Positions 1 to 9,828 of a stretch of DNA of 64,000 nt are shown here, piece by piece. Within the stretch, counting starts at the first letter, position 1, and each line of letters starts with the position of its first letter. The notes beneath the pieces were generated by a model that saw only the letters and a program-made list of their open reading frames with translations, was not told the DNA's origin and searched no databases. Made by a program: the position numbers and the translations under genes. This stretch comes from Sepiola atlantica (Eukaryota > Mollusca > Cephalopoda > Sepiida > Sepiolidae): the NCBI GenBank assembly GCA_963556195.1, contig OY744517.1, positions 82,355,714-82,419,713 of the forward strand, written 5' to 3'.

Positions 1-198
1 TTGTACACATAGACAAGGAACAGACAACAACTGATTTTGTTTTTCAAAATTAATTTAACTACAAAAGCTTTATCTAGAAGTTATTAAACAAAATTTGTAA
101 AAGTAAAATGTGTAAAAATAAATCTAAAAATGAATATTTTATTTGTACTTTTATGATATAAAATTAAACTATTTATTAAAATTCTTACATTCCATAGT
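1..198. other. AT-rich flank, no feature
   Basis: Low-complexity AT-rich sequence before the hAT-like element. No reading frame, repeat copy or structured element is visible. Confidence 0.5.
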
Positions 199-739
199 AT
201 TTGGACTTGTGTTGGGGCGATCAATCAAAATCAGGAATCGGAAAAATCAGAACTTTTGGGGGTATTCGAATCGATATTGTATGGGAAAAATTTGAGCCTT
301 ATTTCCGATTCTACAAACGATTCTTTTAATTTAATTTTTTAATTTTTTTTATTGGTAAATTATGGTAAACAAAGTAAATATTCTAGAGTTCACTTATGCC
401 TATTCCCTTAGCAAGCCTTTTGAAATATTTAAAAAAATGTTTGCACCTATTTGATAAATGTCTATATGGCGCCTTTCAAAGAGTTCAGTTTATTAAAAGA
501 TTTATTAAAATGCCCCGGACAATTTTTTTTTTTGTTTTTGCTAGCATCGGCCTGACCCTATCATTGGTCAGCATGTATATATCCTCCGAAATAATTGTTT
601 TATTGTATTTTTTTCGGTTTTGGCACAAGCGAAAAATATAGATGAAAATCTCAATGAGTTTATCAAAATCTTGGATACAATACATGGAGGAAAACATTTA
701 AAAGTATGTCAAATTAAAAAAAAAGTATGTCTACATTTA

Positions 740-1245
740 AAAATACCCCTCCCCTTTTTTGTTGAAGGCGATCATGTGTGAATACAAAAAACAATTATTT
801 TAGAATTTAGAGTTGGGGGTTAGATGCGCATATAAATTTAATGTAAAATGATCCCCCACTTCCGGGTCATTCTAACTTTTTAGGGCATTACCTACATTTT
901 TTACCACTAACCCAAAGTCCGACGGGCAAAGTCATAAAACCCACATAATCGCTTTATTTTTTCGTATTACCACCTAGACTTAGGGTTAGTAGTAGGAAGG
1001 AGGCATGTTTTTATGACTTAATAACGACATATTTTATACTAAAATTTGATCAGGAACATTAACATGGCCAAGATTTAAAACAAACAAAATTGGTTACATG
1101 TCCTTAAAACGTTGTCTGGTCCAAAAGCGGTGATCATTTTACGTTAAATTTATATGCAAAATTGATTTTTGTTGTTTTATTTTATTTCTATCACTAAGTT
1201 TTTCAGGCTGTTTACATGTAATTGGCTAAAAAAAATTTTTTTTTT
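740..1245. mobile_element. Foldback repeat family FB-1, copy 1
   Basis: The two halves are inverted copies of each other. The left half has an AATTTAGAG word, then ATATAAATTTAATGTAAAATG near 830-850. The right half has CATTTTACGTTAAATTTATATG near 1134-1157. The outer ends also pair: a GGCGATCATGTG word on the left and TTACATGTAATTGGC on the right. Three more copies are at 1612-2010, 6925-7905 and 36040-36430. No frame is present. It resembles a foldback MITE. Confidence 0.6.
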
Positions 1246-1611
1246 AAATTGAACCATCGCATTTTTCTTTTTGGGTGAATTAGCATAGGGTGCAGAGCTG
1301 TAATAATACCTTTTTTTTCTTTCTCAACACGAAGTTATAATTGCAAATTGGCGAAAAAAAAAAAAAAAAAGAAAACAAGCACCGATAATTTCGTAAGAAT
1401 GCAGTATTTACAAAGTACCGGAAAAATGTTTAAAAATGAAATAAAAACATTTTTGTCAAGAAAAAAAAAATTACTGATAAACATTTATTGATAAATAAAT
1501 ATAAAACAATTGTTTTTTTTATAATTTTTTTAGATTAATTTATTTTTTCGTTGGTAGGCTTTTGTTCGTGTTTATTTTGGTGGGTTTTTGTCCGGTTACC
1601 ACTACCCCCCC

Positions 1612-2010
1612 CCCCTCCTAAAAATGAGATTCTACTTGTTTGCGGGAACACCCTGGAAAAAAATATAATTATTTATGAATTTAGAGTGGGGGGTCAGTCA
1701 AATTTAAATAAAATGAGCTATTTGCAAGACATTCTCACGTTTTAGAGCAGGTTTGTTTTTTTTATTTGGGGGGGGGGGGTCTACTTTTTTTTAAAGCGAT
1801 TTACACATAGTTTTACAACCTTGCCAATCGGACTTAGTGTTAGTGATAAAAAATTTAGGATGACCCCAAAATTATCATTTTACATTAAATTTATGTACGA
1901 AACTGATCTACTCTAAATTATAAAATAATTGTTTTTTTCCTTCTGCCAAGTTTTTCAAGGTATTCACACGTAATCACCAAAAAAAGTATCTCATTTTTTT
2001 TTCGGGGGGG
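1612..2010. mobile_element. Foldback repeat family FB-1, copy 2
   Basis: A second copy with the same inverted layout. The left arm begins near GAGATTCTACTT and contains AATTTAGAGTGGGGGGTCAG. The right arm contains CATTTTACATTAAATTTATG and ends CACGTAATCACC followed by a mirrored AAAGTA word. G-runs at about 1769-1779 and 2005-2016 flank or interrupt it. It lies inside the 207-2717 element, so it inserted later. Confidence 0.6.
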
Positions 2011-2182
2011 GGGGGGGCTGAGGGTGTTAATCTAAAAATTTGCCATTGTTATTAGTAGTAGTATTACTATTATCTATCTTTGATTTGTTTTACTGTAAAA
2101 AGAAAAACAAATCAATCTAATAACCGACCAAATCTTTATAATAAGGATAGAAAATTTGAACATTCTTTGATAGAGGGATGGC

Positions 2183-2303
2183 ACAGAATAGTTAACAAAG
2201 CCCCACCCCCACCCTACCCATTGTTAAGAATGGTTTTCTAAATAGTAACATCATTTAGAAACTCATTCTTAAATTGGGGAGGGGGCTTTGTTAACTATTC
2301 TGT
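2183..2303. repeat. 121-bp hairpin (inverted repeat)
   Basis: The left arm starts ACAGAATAGTTAACAAAGCC and the right arm ends with its complement, GGCTTTGTTAACTATTCTGT. Inner parts also pair (TTAAGAATG..TTTCTAAAT against ATTTAGAAA..CATTCTTAA). The outer word ACAGAATAGTTAAC and an inner GGTTTCTAAAT recur at about 58690-58725, so the hairpin belongs to a dispersed family. Confidence 0.7.
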
Positions 2304-2389
2304 TCCTATACTGTCTTATTTTGCATACCAATCGTTAACTATTTTTAATTCTTTAGTAAAAAAAAAAAAAAAAAATTTAAATATCATTA

Positions 2390-2717
2390 CAGACGAACCA
2401 ACGCAAATCGACTTTGTTTTCAAACAAAAATAAATGATTTCCTTGTAAATGATTAAAAATTGTGTGAAAACTAAATATTTAAGAAAACTATTTAGAAAGA
2501 TCTACTCGTGTAATATACTCTCCACCTCGAGTGTATTTTTCTTTTGCAAAAATATATGCAGGCATTACACGGGGTTTTACAGTAATTTGAACATTTTTGA
2601 TAAGAAACAAATCTCTATTTACACATTTAGAAATTTTAAAAGGATCGGAATCGGGAATTTAAAACAATCGGTAATTGTATCGGAATCTGGAAAATTTTTG
2701 GAATCGTCCCATCACTA
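2390..2717 (+). repeat. Right-end segment of hAT family, shared with 23795-24111
   Basis: The order of words is the same in both places: AGAAAGATCTACTC, GTGTAAT or ATGTAAT, GTGTATTTTT, ATGCA, CATTACAC, then the GATTCGGATC-like end. This identifies one transposon family present twice in the same orientation. The second copy has a C-run where this one reads CTCCACCTCGAG. Confidence 0.65.
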
Positions 2718-2725
2718 ATTTGGAC

Positions 2726-3539
2726 TACTAACTTTTTGTTTTAAATGGAAGAAAGCAACTGAAATTTCCACAGAATCCTGCTAGTAATTATAAACTTAAG
2801 AATGACATCAACTTATTTACACAATATCAAGAAAGCTAATATTTTATATAATTCATTGAAAATAAATGCAATTAATTTCTATAAAAAAAAACATGACAAT
2901 TTCCTTACATTTTTTTTACTCATTTCCTTTTTCCATCCCATTCAACTTATTTTTTGAGTCATACTATTTGCCTTCTCTCAGTCTTTTCAATGTGAAAAAA
3001 AGCAAAACAAACATAACCTAGTTTCAGTGTCAGCAAACAAACTTAGAAACGAACTATTGGCCAATGCATAGCTTCTATATTAAAGCCAACTGATCCTATA
3101 TTTGTTCAGTAAACGTTTTCATAGGATTATCACAAAATAAATACACAAGCTTTAATTGTTCGATTTTTATAATGTACAAAAAAAAAATACATTAAATTGT
3201 CCTGATTAGAAATGAACACTTTAAATTATTGTTCTCTCTCTCGGGCAATAGCAGGTCTATCTACTAAATGAACAATTACCGAAATGCTAAAATGAAGGAC
3301 TACCAGATTTTTTTTTTTTAGGTAAATAATATGTACCGATCCAAAAGTGCTCAACATTGAAAAGTAGATCAAATATAGCTTACACAAACACTGCAATGGT
3401 TTTGACCTAGGTTTCTTCAGAGCTAAAGAGAGCATTTGGTCAAAACATTGACAGTATCAATGTAAGAAAGGGAGTTGGGAGCAAGTCAATTTTTTGTAGT
3501 TCTTTTAAGGATTGGGTACATAAGTGCAATTGAATTATA
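2726..3539. other. No gene; AT-rich spacer
   Basis: I see only AT-rich sequence with a short CT run near 3228-3242 and an A/T run near 3178-3187. The open frames here lack any recognisable domain or coding character. Confidence 0.45.
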
Positions 3540-3732
3540 GGTAGGTGGAGAGATAATAATCAGTTTGTGTGCAAAAAGTGTAAGACAATGGAGACCGATG
3601 AGTACTCGGATGTGGAGAAAGTATATTTGGATGATGAGGCTATTGAGTGTCCAGAAGTTTTGTTACTTTGGTGATACAATTAGAGCACAGAGAGGAGCAG
3701 ATGCTAGTGTGATTGCCAGTGTTAGGAGTGGA

Positions 3733-4106
3733 TAGAGTATTTATTTACTCCTCTCCAGGAGTTAGGCACAAGGTCAGTTTTATCTTACTCCAACAAGGTA
3801 AGATGTGACCCAAAGTCGGGTCAGGAAAGTGGGACTTGAAAAGCCAGCGCCCGAGAAGGTGAGCACTCTGGCCATTAAAAATTGCCTGGGCAGCCCCTTC
3901 GGCATTCCCCGGTAGGGGCGCCTCAGGCAGTAAGCAATAAACTTACTCCTCCCCAAAGAGGGGAGACGAAGCCTGGGAGGGTAGACCTAGAACTGCACAG
4001 GACAGACCCATAGACAGGCGTAAATCAAGCCCCGAAGGCCAAGACAATACAAGTCTATGGGGTGCAGTATCCATCGGAACAGATACTACACTTTGATCTT
4101 AGAGTA
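3733..4106 (-). mobile_element. U2-headed SINE, copy 1, inside LINE L-A
   Basis: TAGAGTA at 3733-3739 and 4100-4106 is a probable 7-bp target duplication, and removing the insert restores the LINE frame VRSG-(stop)-SKFREL. On the minus strand the element opens with AAGATCAAAGTGTAGTATCTG, the 5' region of U2 snRNA, and lacks the outermost U2 bases. It ends GGAGAGGAGTAAATAAATA. The body carries the conserved stem-loop words of the family, including CCTCCCC..GGGGAGG-like and ACTCCTGGAGAGGAGT. Confidence 0.85.
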
Positions 4107-4469
4107 AGTTCAGGGAACTTCTGCCATCATTAACCAAGGGAAGAGTCTATCAGACACATATGTGCAGTGTAATGATATTAAAGTGAAACCTGCCCAGTGA
4201 AGGTTGAGGATATGTGTTGTATGAAGAGAAATGATATGAGAATGATACGATGGATGCATAATGTGAGTTATAAAAGGTAGGCTGAGATCTGATGGGGGCA
4301 GAAGATTAAATCGGGGACAGTATAAAGAGATGAGAGCAAAACAAGAGACTTTCTTGGTTTAGTCACACTGAAAAAAATGGATAAAAGTTTTTGGGTTAGT
4401 AGATGTAGAACAGTTGAGATAGTAAGGTCAATTGGCAGAGGAAGGCCAAGGAGGTGATGATAGATTTGA

Positions 4470-5108
4470 AAGAAAAACAAGCTGCGCGTGCGTGGTCCCC
4501 CTTTGTATGTGACGAGTGTAAAATGCAATAAATTTGGGCAATTTGGGGCATTTTTGACCCCCTTTGACCCCCTGGGGGCGCGAACCAGAATTTTTCTGAG
4601 GTCAAGGATGTTCATTTTATATCCAGAACAATTGCCTCTACATTTTGGCCAAGTTTCAGAAAAATTGAATGGATGGATGGATCAAACGTTGTGGGAGAAA
4701 AGGGTCATTTTTTTGCCATTTTGGGGGCTTTTGACCCCCTGGGGACGCGAACCAGATTTTTTTCCAAGGTCAGCGATACTTATTTTCTATTAGGAACAAT
4801 TGCCTCCACATTTTGGCCAAGTTTCAGAGAAATTGAATGGATGAATGAAAAGTTATGGGGCAAAAAATGTCATTTTTTTGCCATTTCGGGGCCTTTTGAC
4901 ACCCCCCCCCCCCCCGGGGGGGGGGGGGGGATAACCAGATTTTTTTCCAAAAATTAGAGAATGTCACTTTCTAACCTGACCAAAGTTACAACTTCATGCA
5001 AAATTTCAGAGAAATTCAATGGATGGTTGCGGAGAAAAATCCGGACTGACGGACGGACGGAAATGCCTCAAAACATAGGTCCCCCGATTTTATAAATCGG
5101 GGGACCAA
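4470..5108 (+). mobile_element. GGTCCCCC element, copy A (three internal units)
   Basis: The element opens AACAAGC..GCGTGCGTGGTCCCCC and closes with a perfect hairpin at 5078-5106 (GGTCCCCCGATTT, loop TAT, AAATCGGGGGACC). Between these ends are three diverged tandem units of roughly 150-175 bp, each with a C-run/G-run palindrome, CCAGA(A)TTTTT, ACAATTGCCTC or a related word, TTTGGCC, and GAATGGATGG. A GGAC/GACGG run precedes the final hairpin. Copy B at 61415-61850 has two units and copy C at 31520-31801 is truncated. Open frames across it are a by-product of the repeat and carry no domain. Its transposon class is unknown. Confidence 0.7.
4902..4930. repeat. C14-G15 perfect palindrome
   Basis: Fourteen C are followed directly by fifteen G. 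In the other units of the same element this place reads GACCCCCTGGGG or GACCCCCCTGGGGGG, so the homopolymer palindrome grew from a short one. Confidence 0.85.
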
Positions 5109-5125
5109 TAAATAGTTTGGAAGTC

Positions 5126-6924
5126 AATTTCTAAAAGCCGTACAACACATGCCAGCTTGTAAAAAACGGATGGAAACTGAATGATAATATAAAAAAAAAA
5201 TAAGGAGTCCAGAAAAAAACCTTTGCAATTAACTAAGTAAAAAAATAAAAAATAAAATGGCATCCTTACAGAGTTACGAATTTCCTCAATGAAAACAATT
5301 TTCTTCTTTTTAGTGACTTTTTCCTGTTTATGTACAATTATATCATTTTCATTAAGCAAGTCTAGGAATAATCTTTTCTTTAACAATTGCCATTTTGCTA
5401 TCAGACATCAATAATGAGTTGGAGGTTGGGGCAAATAAAATAAGAGCAATCTGCTTGTGAGGAAGGAGGCTGGAGCTGAACATCCATAAAAAGGGTAGAT
5501 AAATGATAACGAGAAGAAAGCAGCCAAATTTTAGCATTAAAAAACAAAAATTGGACTCGTTTGATCGATAAGCATCAGAATTACGGACTGCACGTTTTCT
5601 CCTATTAGAGAATTGGTGGGGAAAAAAAACAACAATTTTTGTGGCTTTAAAATGAAGAATTCGCGTGAGTGAGTGCATAGCACATATATTGTGTGTAAAT
5701 ATTAGGGAATATATATAGATGTGTAAGAAAAAGAAAAAAAGATCGAGAAATTATAACTACTTAAATCTCTATATATTTGCAGACAAGGATATCTGCAACC
5801 ATAATAATACACATTGTGTGTGTTTCAATATGTATAAAAAATATATAACAAGGGAGATAATTCAGTATATGATATACCGACTCAAAGTATCATAAAAAGT
5901 GAGAATATCATAGAAAGTTACTCGATCTAAAGTAGCTATAAACAACAATTGGGATAGCACTAACTTTTATGAGTATGATGTACATAAATAGTTGATTGGT
6001 TAAAGGGAAATACATTTTAGTTTGTCTTTTTTTTAATGCATGATTTATTTATAATAAAAAAAAATTTAAAAAAAAAAAAAGAAAAAGTTACATTTTTTAC
6101 AGGATGCAAAGTGTATAGAAACGTCAACATAAAGAAGTAACCAATATAGAATATCCAGCCAGTGAATTGTTGCACTGCCATTCTGATGGCAGGCAACCTT
6201 TCTTTCTAATTCCTTCCCTTCATCATAACCAATTATTTTCTTTCTTTCACCAGAAATTTCACCTTAGAATTTAGGCATTTTTAAAAAGTTACTAATGTCT
6301 TACATCCAACGAAAATTTCAGAACATTTCTGCTCTTGTAGGGCAGTTGTTTGCATCTGTATATCTAGCAATACACATGAAAAAATTTAAATTGCTTAAAA
6401 TATCTCAATAATGGCATATATAGAAAGAGCTGGATGATCTAAGAAAGAATCTTTTTAAATTTTTTTAAATCTGACTAAAAATAAGGAAGTTATGACTATT
6501 TTTGTGCCTCACACGATTGGATATTTTCCCCTCTTTAAGACCATATGCGTTTCGTCACATTTTTTTACACTAATTTTTCAGTAAAAATGTTATATCTTTG
6601 TTAAAACACAAGATTAAGCAATGAAATTTACCATATAAGTGTATTTTTGTACAAGGAATCAGAATATGCCACTGAAAATCTCCAGAAATTAATGGTTTCC
6701 AAGTAATCTGCACTAAGTGCACATAAATATGCTGCAATACCTTAAAATACCATGAATCCATTAAAAGAAAGAAGTTAGAAAACTCAAAGTTGAATTGTAA
6801 TACATTTTATGTACAAGAAACTAAAATCTAATACTAGGACTGTTTAAAAATGAATATATTGCAAGATTTCTTTGGCATTATTGTAGATTAACACCTTCTG
6901 CTAACTCACCCCCTTACCTCCCCA
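5126..6924. other. No supported gene apart from the weak exon
   Basis: AT-rich with A-runs near 6056-6080. Open frames at 5352-5678 and 6570-6761 on the minus strand are hydrophobic and carry no motif. I see no copies of the window's other repeats. Confidence 0.45.
5267..5389 (-). CDS. Possible internal exon (weak)
   Basis: On the minus strand a lysine-rich open stretch reads about WQLLKKRLFLDLLNEN, then IIVHKQEKVTKKKK, IVFIEEIRNS, and meets a GTAAGG donor-like sequence near 5265. A stop lies just upstream (TGA near 5410) and an AG precedes it, but the pyrimidine tract is poor. It does not match any repeat copy in this window. No family is recognised. It could equally be a chance frame. Confidence 0.2.
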
Positions 6925-7905
6925 AAATATGAGATTCTACTTTTTTTTATTTAGGCAATTACATGTTAACACCCTGAAAAACTTGGCAGAAAGAAAGAAA
7001 CAAAAACAATTATTTTAGAATTTAAAGTGGGGATCAGTTTCACATAAAATAATCCCCCATTTCAAGGCCATTCTAGCGTTTTAGGACAGTTATTTATTTT
7101 TTCTATGGGAGATAAATCCTTTGCGTTTTTCTTGTTTGTTTTTTTTCTTTTTTTCTAGACGATTATGAGGGTCTTTGTGGGAGGAGGGGGGGGGCTTACC
7201 ACTTGAACTTCAGGTTAGTGGTAGGACTAGGGGCAATTAAGTGTGAACACCCTGAAAACTTAGCAGAAAGAAAAAAAAACAATTCATTTAGAATTTCGAG
7301 TGGGGGATTAGTTTCACATATTTAATGTAGAATAATTCACCATTTCCGGGCCATTCTAGCGTTTTAGGGCATTAATCAATTTTTTTTCTATGGCAAATAA
7401 ATCCTGTGCGTTTTTTTTTAATGGGCGTCTGCTTTTTTTAATTTTTTATTTATTTATTTTTTTTTTAGACGATTATGTGTGGTTTTAATGGGCTTTTTTG
7501 TAGGATTAGGGCTTCCTACCCGGACTTAGGGTTAGTGATAAGGTTAAGGAAGGGGTTTTGTTTTGGATGGAGGTTGCCATTCGGACTTAGTGTTAGGATT
7601 AAGGGAGTTTTTTAGGGGTGGCTTGCCACTCATATTTAAGGTTAATGGTACGATACGTTCAAGAAAGCATTTTTAGGAGGTGGGCTTGTTAGCTGTACCT
7701 AGAGTTAATGGTAGAGTAATTATTTATTTTATAAATTTCACAAAAAGGCAAGAATGGCCGGGAAATCGGAGATCATTTTACATTAAATTTATATGCGAAA
7801 CTGATCCCCCACTCTAAATTCTAAATTATTTTTTGTTGTTTTGTTTTTTCTTGCCAAGACTTTAAGACGTAATCGCCTAAAAAAGTAGAATTTTAATCAT
7901 TTTTT
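6925..7905. mobile_element. Foldback repeat family FB-1, copy 3 (longest)
   Basis: The left arm starts GAGATTCTACTTTTTTTT..AGGCAATTACATG and continues AACTTGGCAGAAAGA, TTTAGAATTTAAAGTGGGGA. The right arm mirrors it: CATTTTACATTAAATTTATA, CTGATCCCCCACTCTAAAT, TTGCCAAGAC, GTAATCGCCTAAAAAAGTAG. The centre holds several short diverged repeats of GGACTTAGGGTTAGTGGTA (7202, 7519, 7577, 7628 and 7690). No frame is present. The expanded centre makes it about twice as long as the other copies. Confidence 0.65.
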
Positions 7906-9624
7906 TTTAAATTGGCGACTAGAAAGTCATTACTATTAGAAGTTCGAAAGTTGAGTGAAAACCAGTATTTTTTAAAGTATTTTTTATAAAAGAACCAAAT
8001 AGGATTAACTTTTTTAAGCACAAAAAGTATTTTTATCTTACTTTTAAAGAAGTTTATAAGCGAATTTTACAAAGCTTTACAAGACGCTGCTGCTGATTGA
8101 TTGTTATATCAGCAATACTAGCAGCCATTGTTGACTTTCGCTTAAAAAAAGGACAATATTTTTTAGGATAAGATAATTTAAAATTACTATTACCGAAAGA
8201 CAAAACAACGTACAATTATAATTTTAATGCATAAAAAAAGATGAAAGATTAATTTATTTACTAGTTGGGGTACGAAAAATGTAACAACATTTTATATATT
8301 CATATTTTAAAATGTTTAAAATTCGTTCTAGAATGAAAATAAACAAAAATCACCTCGTGTTTATAGCTGCTATTACTGTTGCTACTACAATCAGTTTTTC
8401 AAACTATAAATCGAAAACGCTTTTTTTTCCGGATAGGGTCATGAAATATCATGACTACCAAAAGAGAACACATATATACAATTATAATTTTAATGTATAA
8501 AAAAGTAAAATGATTGATTTACTTACTAATTGGGCAATGGAAATCTATTTTTCAAAAATGTTCAACCGACGTCGAGTTGAAGGTTTATTTTTTAAATTTC
8601 AAAAAAATTAATGAGTCGAATTACTTCGTACACTAACAAACATTAAAAGTGATGTTTCTCCTGACTAGTTTCCAAATCTCAGGACGAAATTCCACACACA
8701 GCAATGGTATGAGACTTTTAAACGAGGGGGGGGGGGTTAAAAAAAATTGACGTAAATTGCCGAAAATAGCGTTAACATTTTTTTGCCTTTATTTGCTCAA
8801 AACTCTTAAAAATATATAATGTATATTATTATTCATGAATGCACCTGAAAGGATATTCATTTCCTAACAAAATGATGGTATTTTGAGCACTTAAAGTGCT
8901 TCAGTTTTTAAGATATGACTATTTTAATAGAACTACCCTCAAATCTGTGATTATCCAAACAGTTTTCTGGTCGATGTGTATTGCTAGTATATCTGTCAAC
9001 CTAAAAGTAAAACACTACGGAAGACACACCAATATATATTTTTTTAATATTCATTCTTTTAGGAGTTACCAGGAACGAAATTAGTCAGGACTATCGACAT
9101 TTAATGTGATTTTCTTTTTTAATCTCTTCTGTCAGAGGAGAGGAAAATACTTCTTGACTAGAGAATGGGGAGATAAGAAAAAGAGAGAGAGTATGATGAG
9201 GGAAGGGGAGATAAAGAGGGGGATAGAGAAAGGTGGAGAGATGTTACATCCCTCTTTTTTTAAATTTTTTTTTTTACTATTCTATTATCGATGCCCCCCC
9301 CCCCTCCTCTGGATACCCTTCTAGTCCATACTAATACACAGCAGTATTGGTCGTGTGGATTTCTCACAAACACTTCAGCTTTGTTCCCCTCCTTTTTCTT
9401 GTATATATTTAATTATGAACATATGCATATTTTTGGATGGGAGTATTTTGATCAGAATCTTGACGTTTCTTTCTTAATAGCAATCAGGACGAATATTATA
9501 GCGAGGCAAGTAATTTGCTCGTTTTGTTTTGGCATATCAACCCTATTCAAATAACTTTGGTAAAAGACTTTAAGCTTCAAAAGGTGACTCCACTCTAAAG
9601 CCCCCAAATTGAGGCCTTGGTTGC
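7906..9624. other. No gene; dispersed AT-rich repeats
   Basis: A direct repeat of about 60 bp sits at 8209-8270 and 8470-8530 (ACAATTATAATTTTAATG then TTTACTTACTA-like). There is a G-run at 8727 and a C-run at 9294. Several small open frames are present but have no recognisable protein. A purine-rich stretch with GAGAG words is at 9170-9245. Confidence 0.4.
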
Positions 9625-9770
9625 GTTTGGTTTATAGAAAATGAACACTTTTGGTTTTTTATTCAATGCAGAAGCATAGTACCTATTGTAAAAGATTCAT
9701 TTTGTAATCTCAGAGGGAGGGGAAAGAGATATTCCAATTTGAATAGTTGGTCATAGAGTTTGTTTTAACT
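9625..9770 (+). repeat. Dispersed repeat also at 35865 and 36475
   Basis: Words shared in order with 35865-36020 and 36475-36625: TTTGGTTTATA-like start, AATGC(A/C)GAAGCA(T/C)A, TACCTATTG, then a G-rich word and ATATTCC or similar. The 5' words resemble the 3' end of the I-type LINE at 61293. It is probably a 5'-truncated LINE or SINE tail. Confidence 0.45.
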
Positions 9771-9779
9771 AGTTATTAA

Positions 9780-9781
<2 letters not shown>

Positions 9782-9819
<38 letters not shown>
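9782..9819. repeat. (TA)n microsatellite
   Basis: An uninterrupted TA run directly before the 36-bp minisatellite. Confidence 0.95.
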
Positions 9820-9821
<2 letters not shown>

Positions 9822-9828
9822 AACCCGA

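Larger units (their letters stand above)
199..2725. mobile_element. Non-autonomous hAT-like transposon with 8-bp TSD
   Basis: The sequence ATTTGGAC occurs at 199-206 and again at 2718-2725, the 8-bp duplication expected of hAT transposons. The element between them (207-2717) starts TTGTGTTGGGGCGATC. Read in reverse complement, its right end starts TAGTGATGGGACGATTCC, an imperfect terminal inverted repeat. Sub-terminal sequence on both sides is rich in GATTCCGAT-like words. No transposase frame is present, so the copy is non-autonomous. Two foldback repeats (about 740-1245 and 1612-2010) and a 121-bp hairpin (2183-2303) lie inside. The right 330 bp recur at 23795-24111. Confidence 0.7.
3540..5125 (+). 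mobile_element. LINE 3' part (family L-A), split by two nested insertions
   Basis: Frames on the plus strand match the region after the reverse-transcriptase fingers of a non-LTR element. Near 3655-3732 the frame reads FCYFGDTIRAQ, then GADASVIASVRSG, the usual FCYLGDTI and RVRSGW block. After the SINE insert the LINE resumes with KFRELLPSL (about 4107-4135), GRVYQ, and later RNDMRMIRWMHNV (about 4230-4268). The sequence runs on to about 4470, is broken by the GGTCCCCC element, and resumes at 5107 with a TAGTTTGGAAGTCAAT end. That same end is seen in copies at 49195-49585 and 57790-58185. Many stops; not functional. Confidence 0.75.

Noticed and set aside
4488..4957. Overlapping plus-strand proteins of about 95-100 residues
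   Set aside because: They translate the repeated units of the GGTCCCCC element. The same frames recur at 61461 with indels that break the frame.
4494..5106. Ordinary TIR transposon with GGTCCCCC/GGGGGACC ends
   Set aside because: Copies A and B share sequence further left (AACAAGC..CGTGC), so GGTCCCCC is not the true left end. The GGGGGACC belongs to a 3' hairpin.
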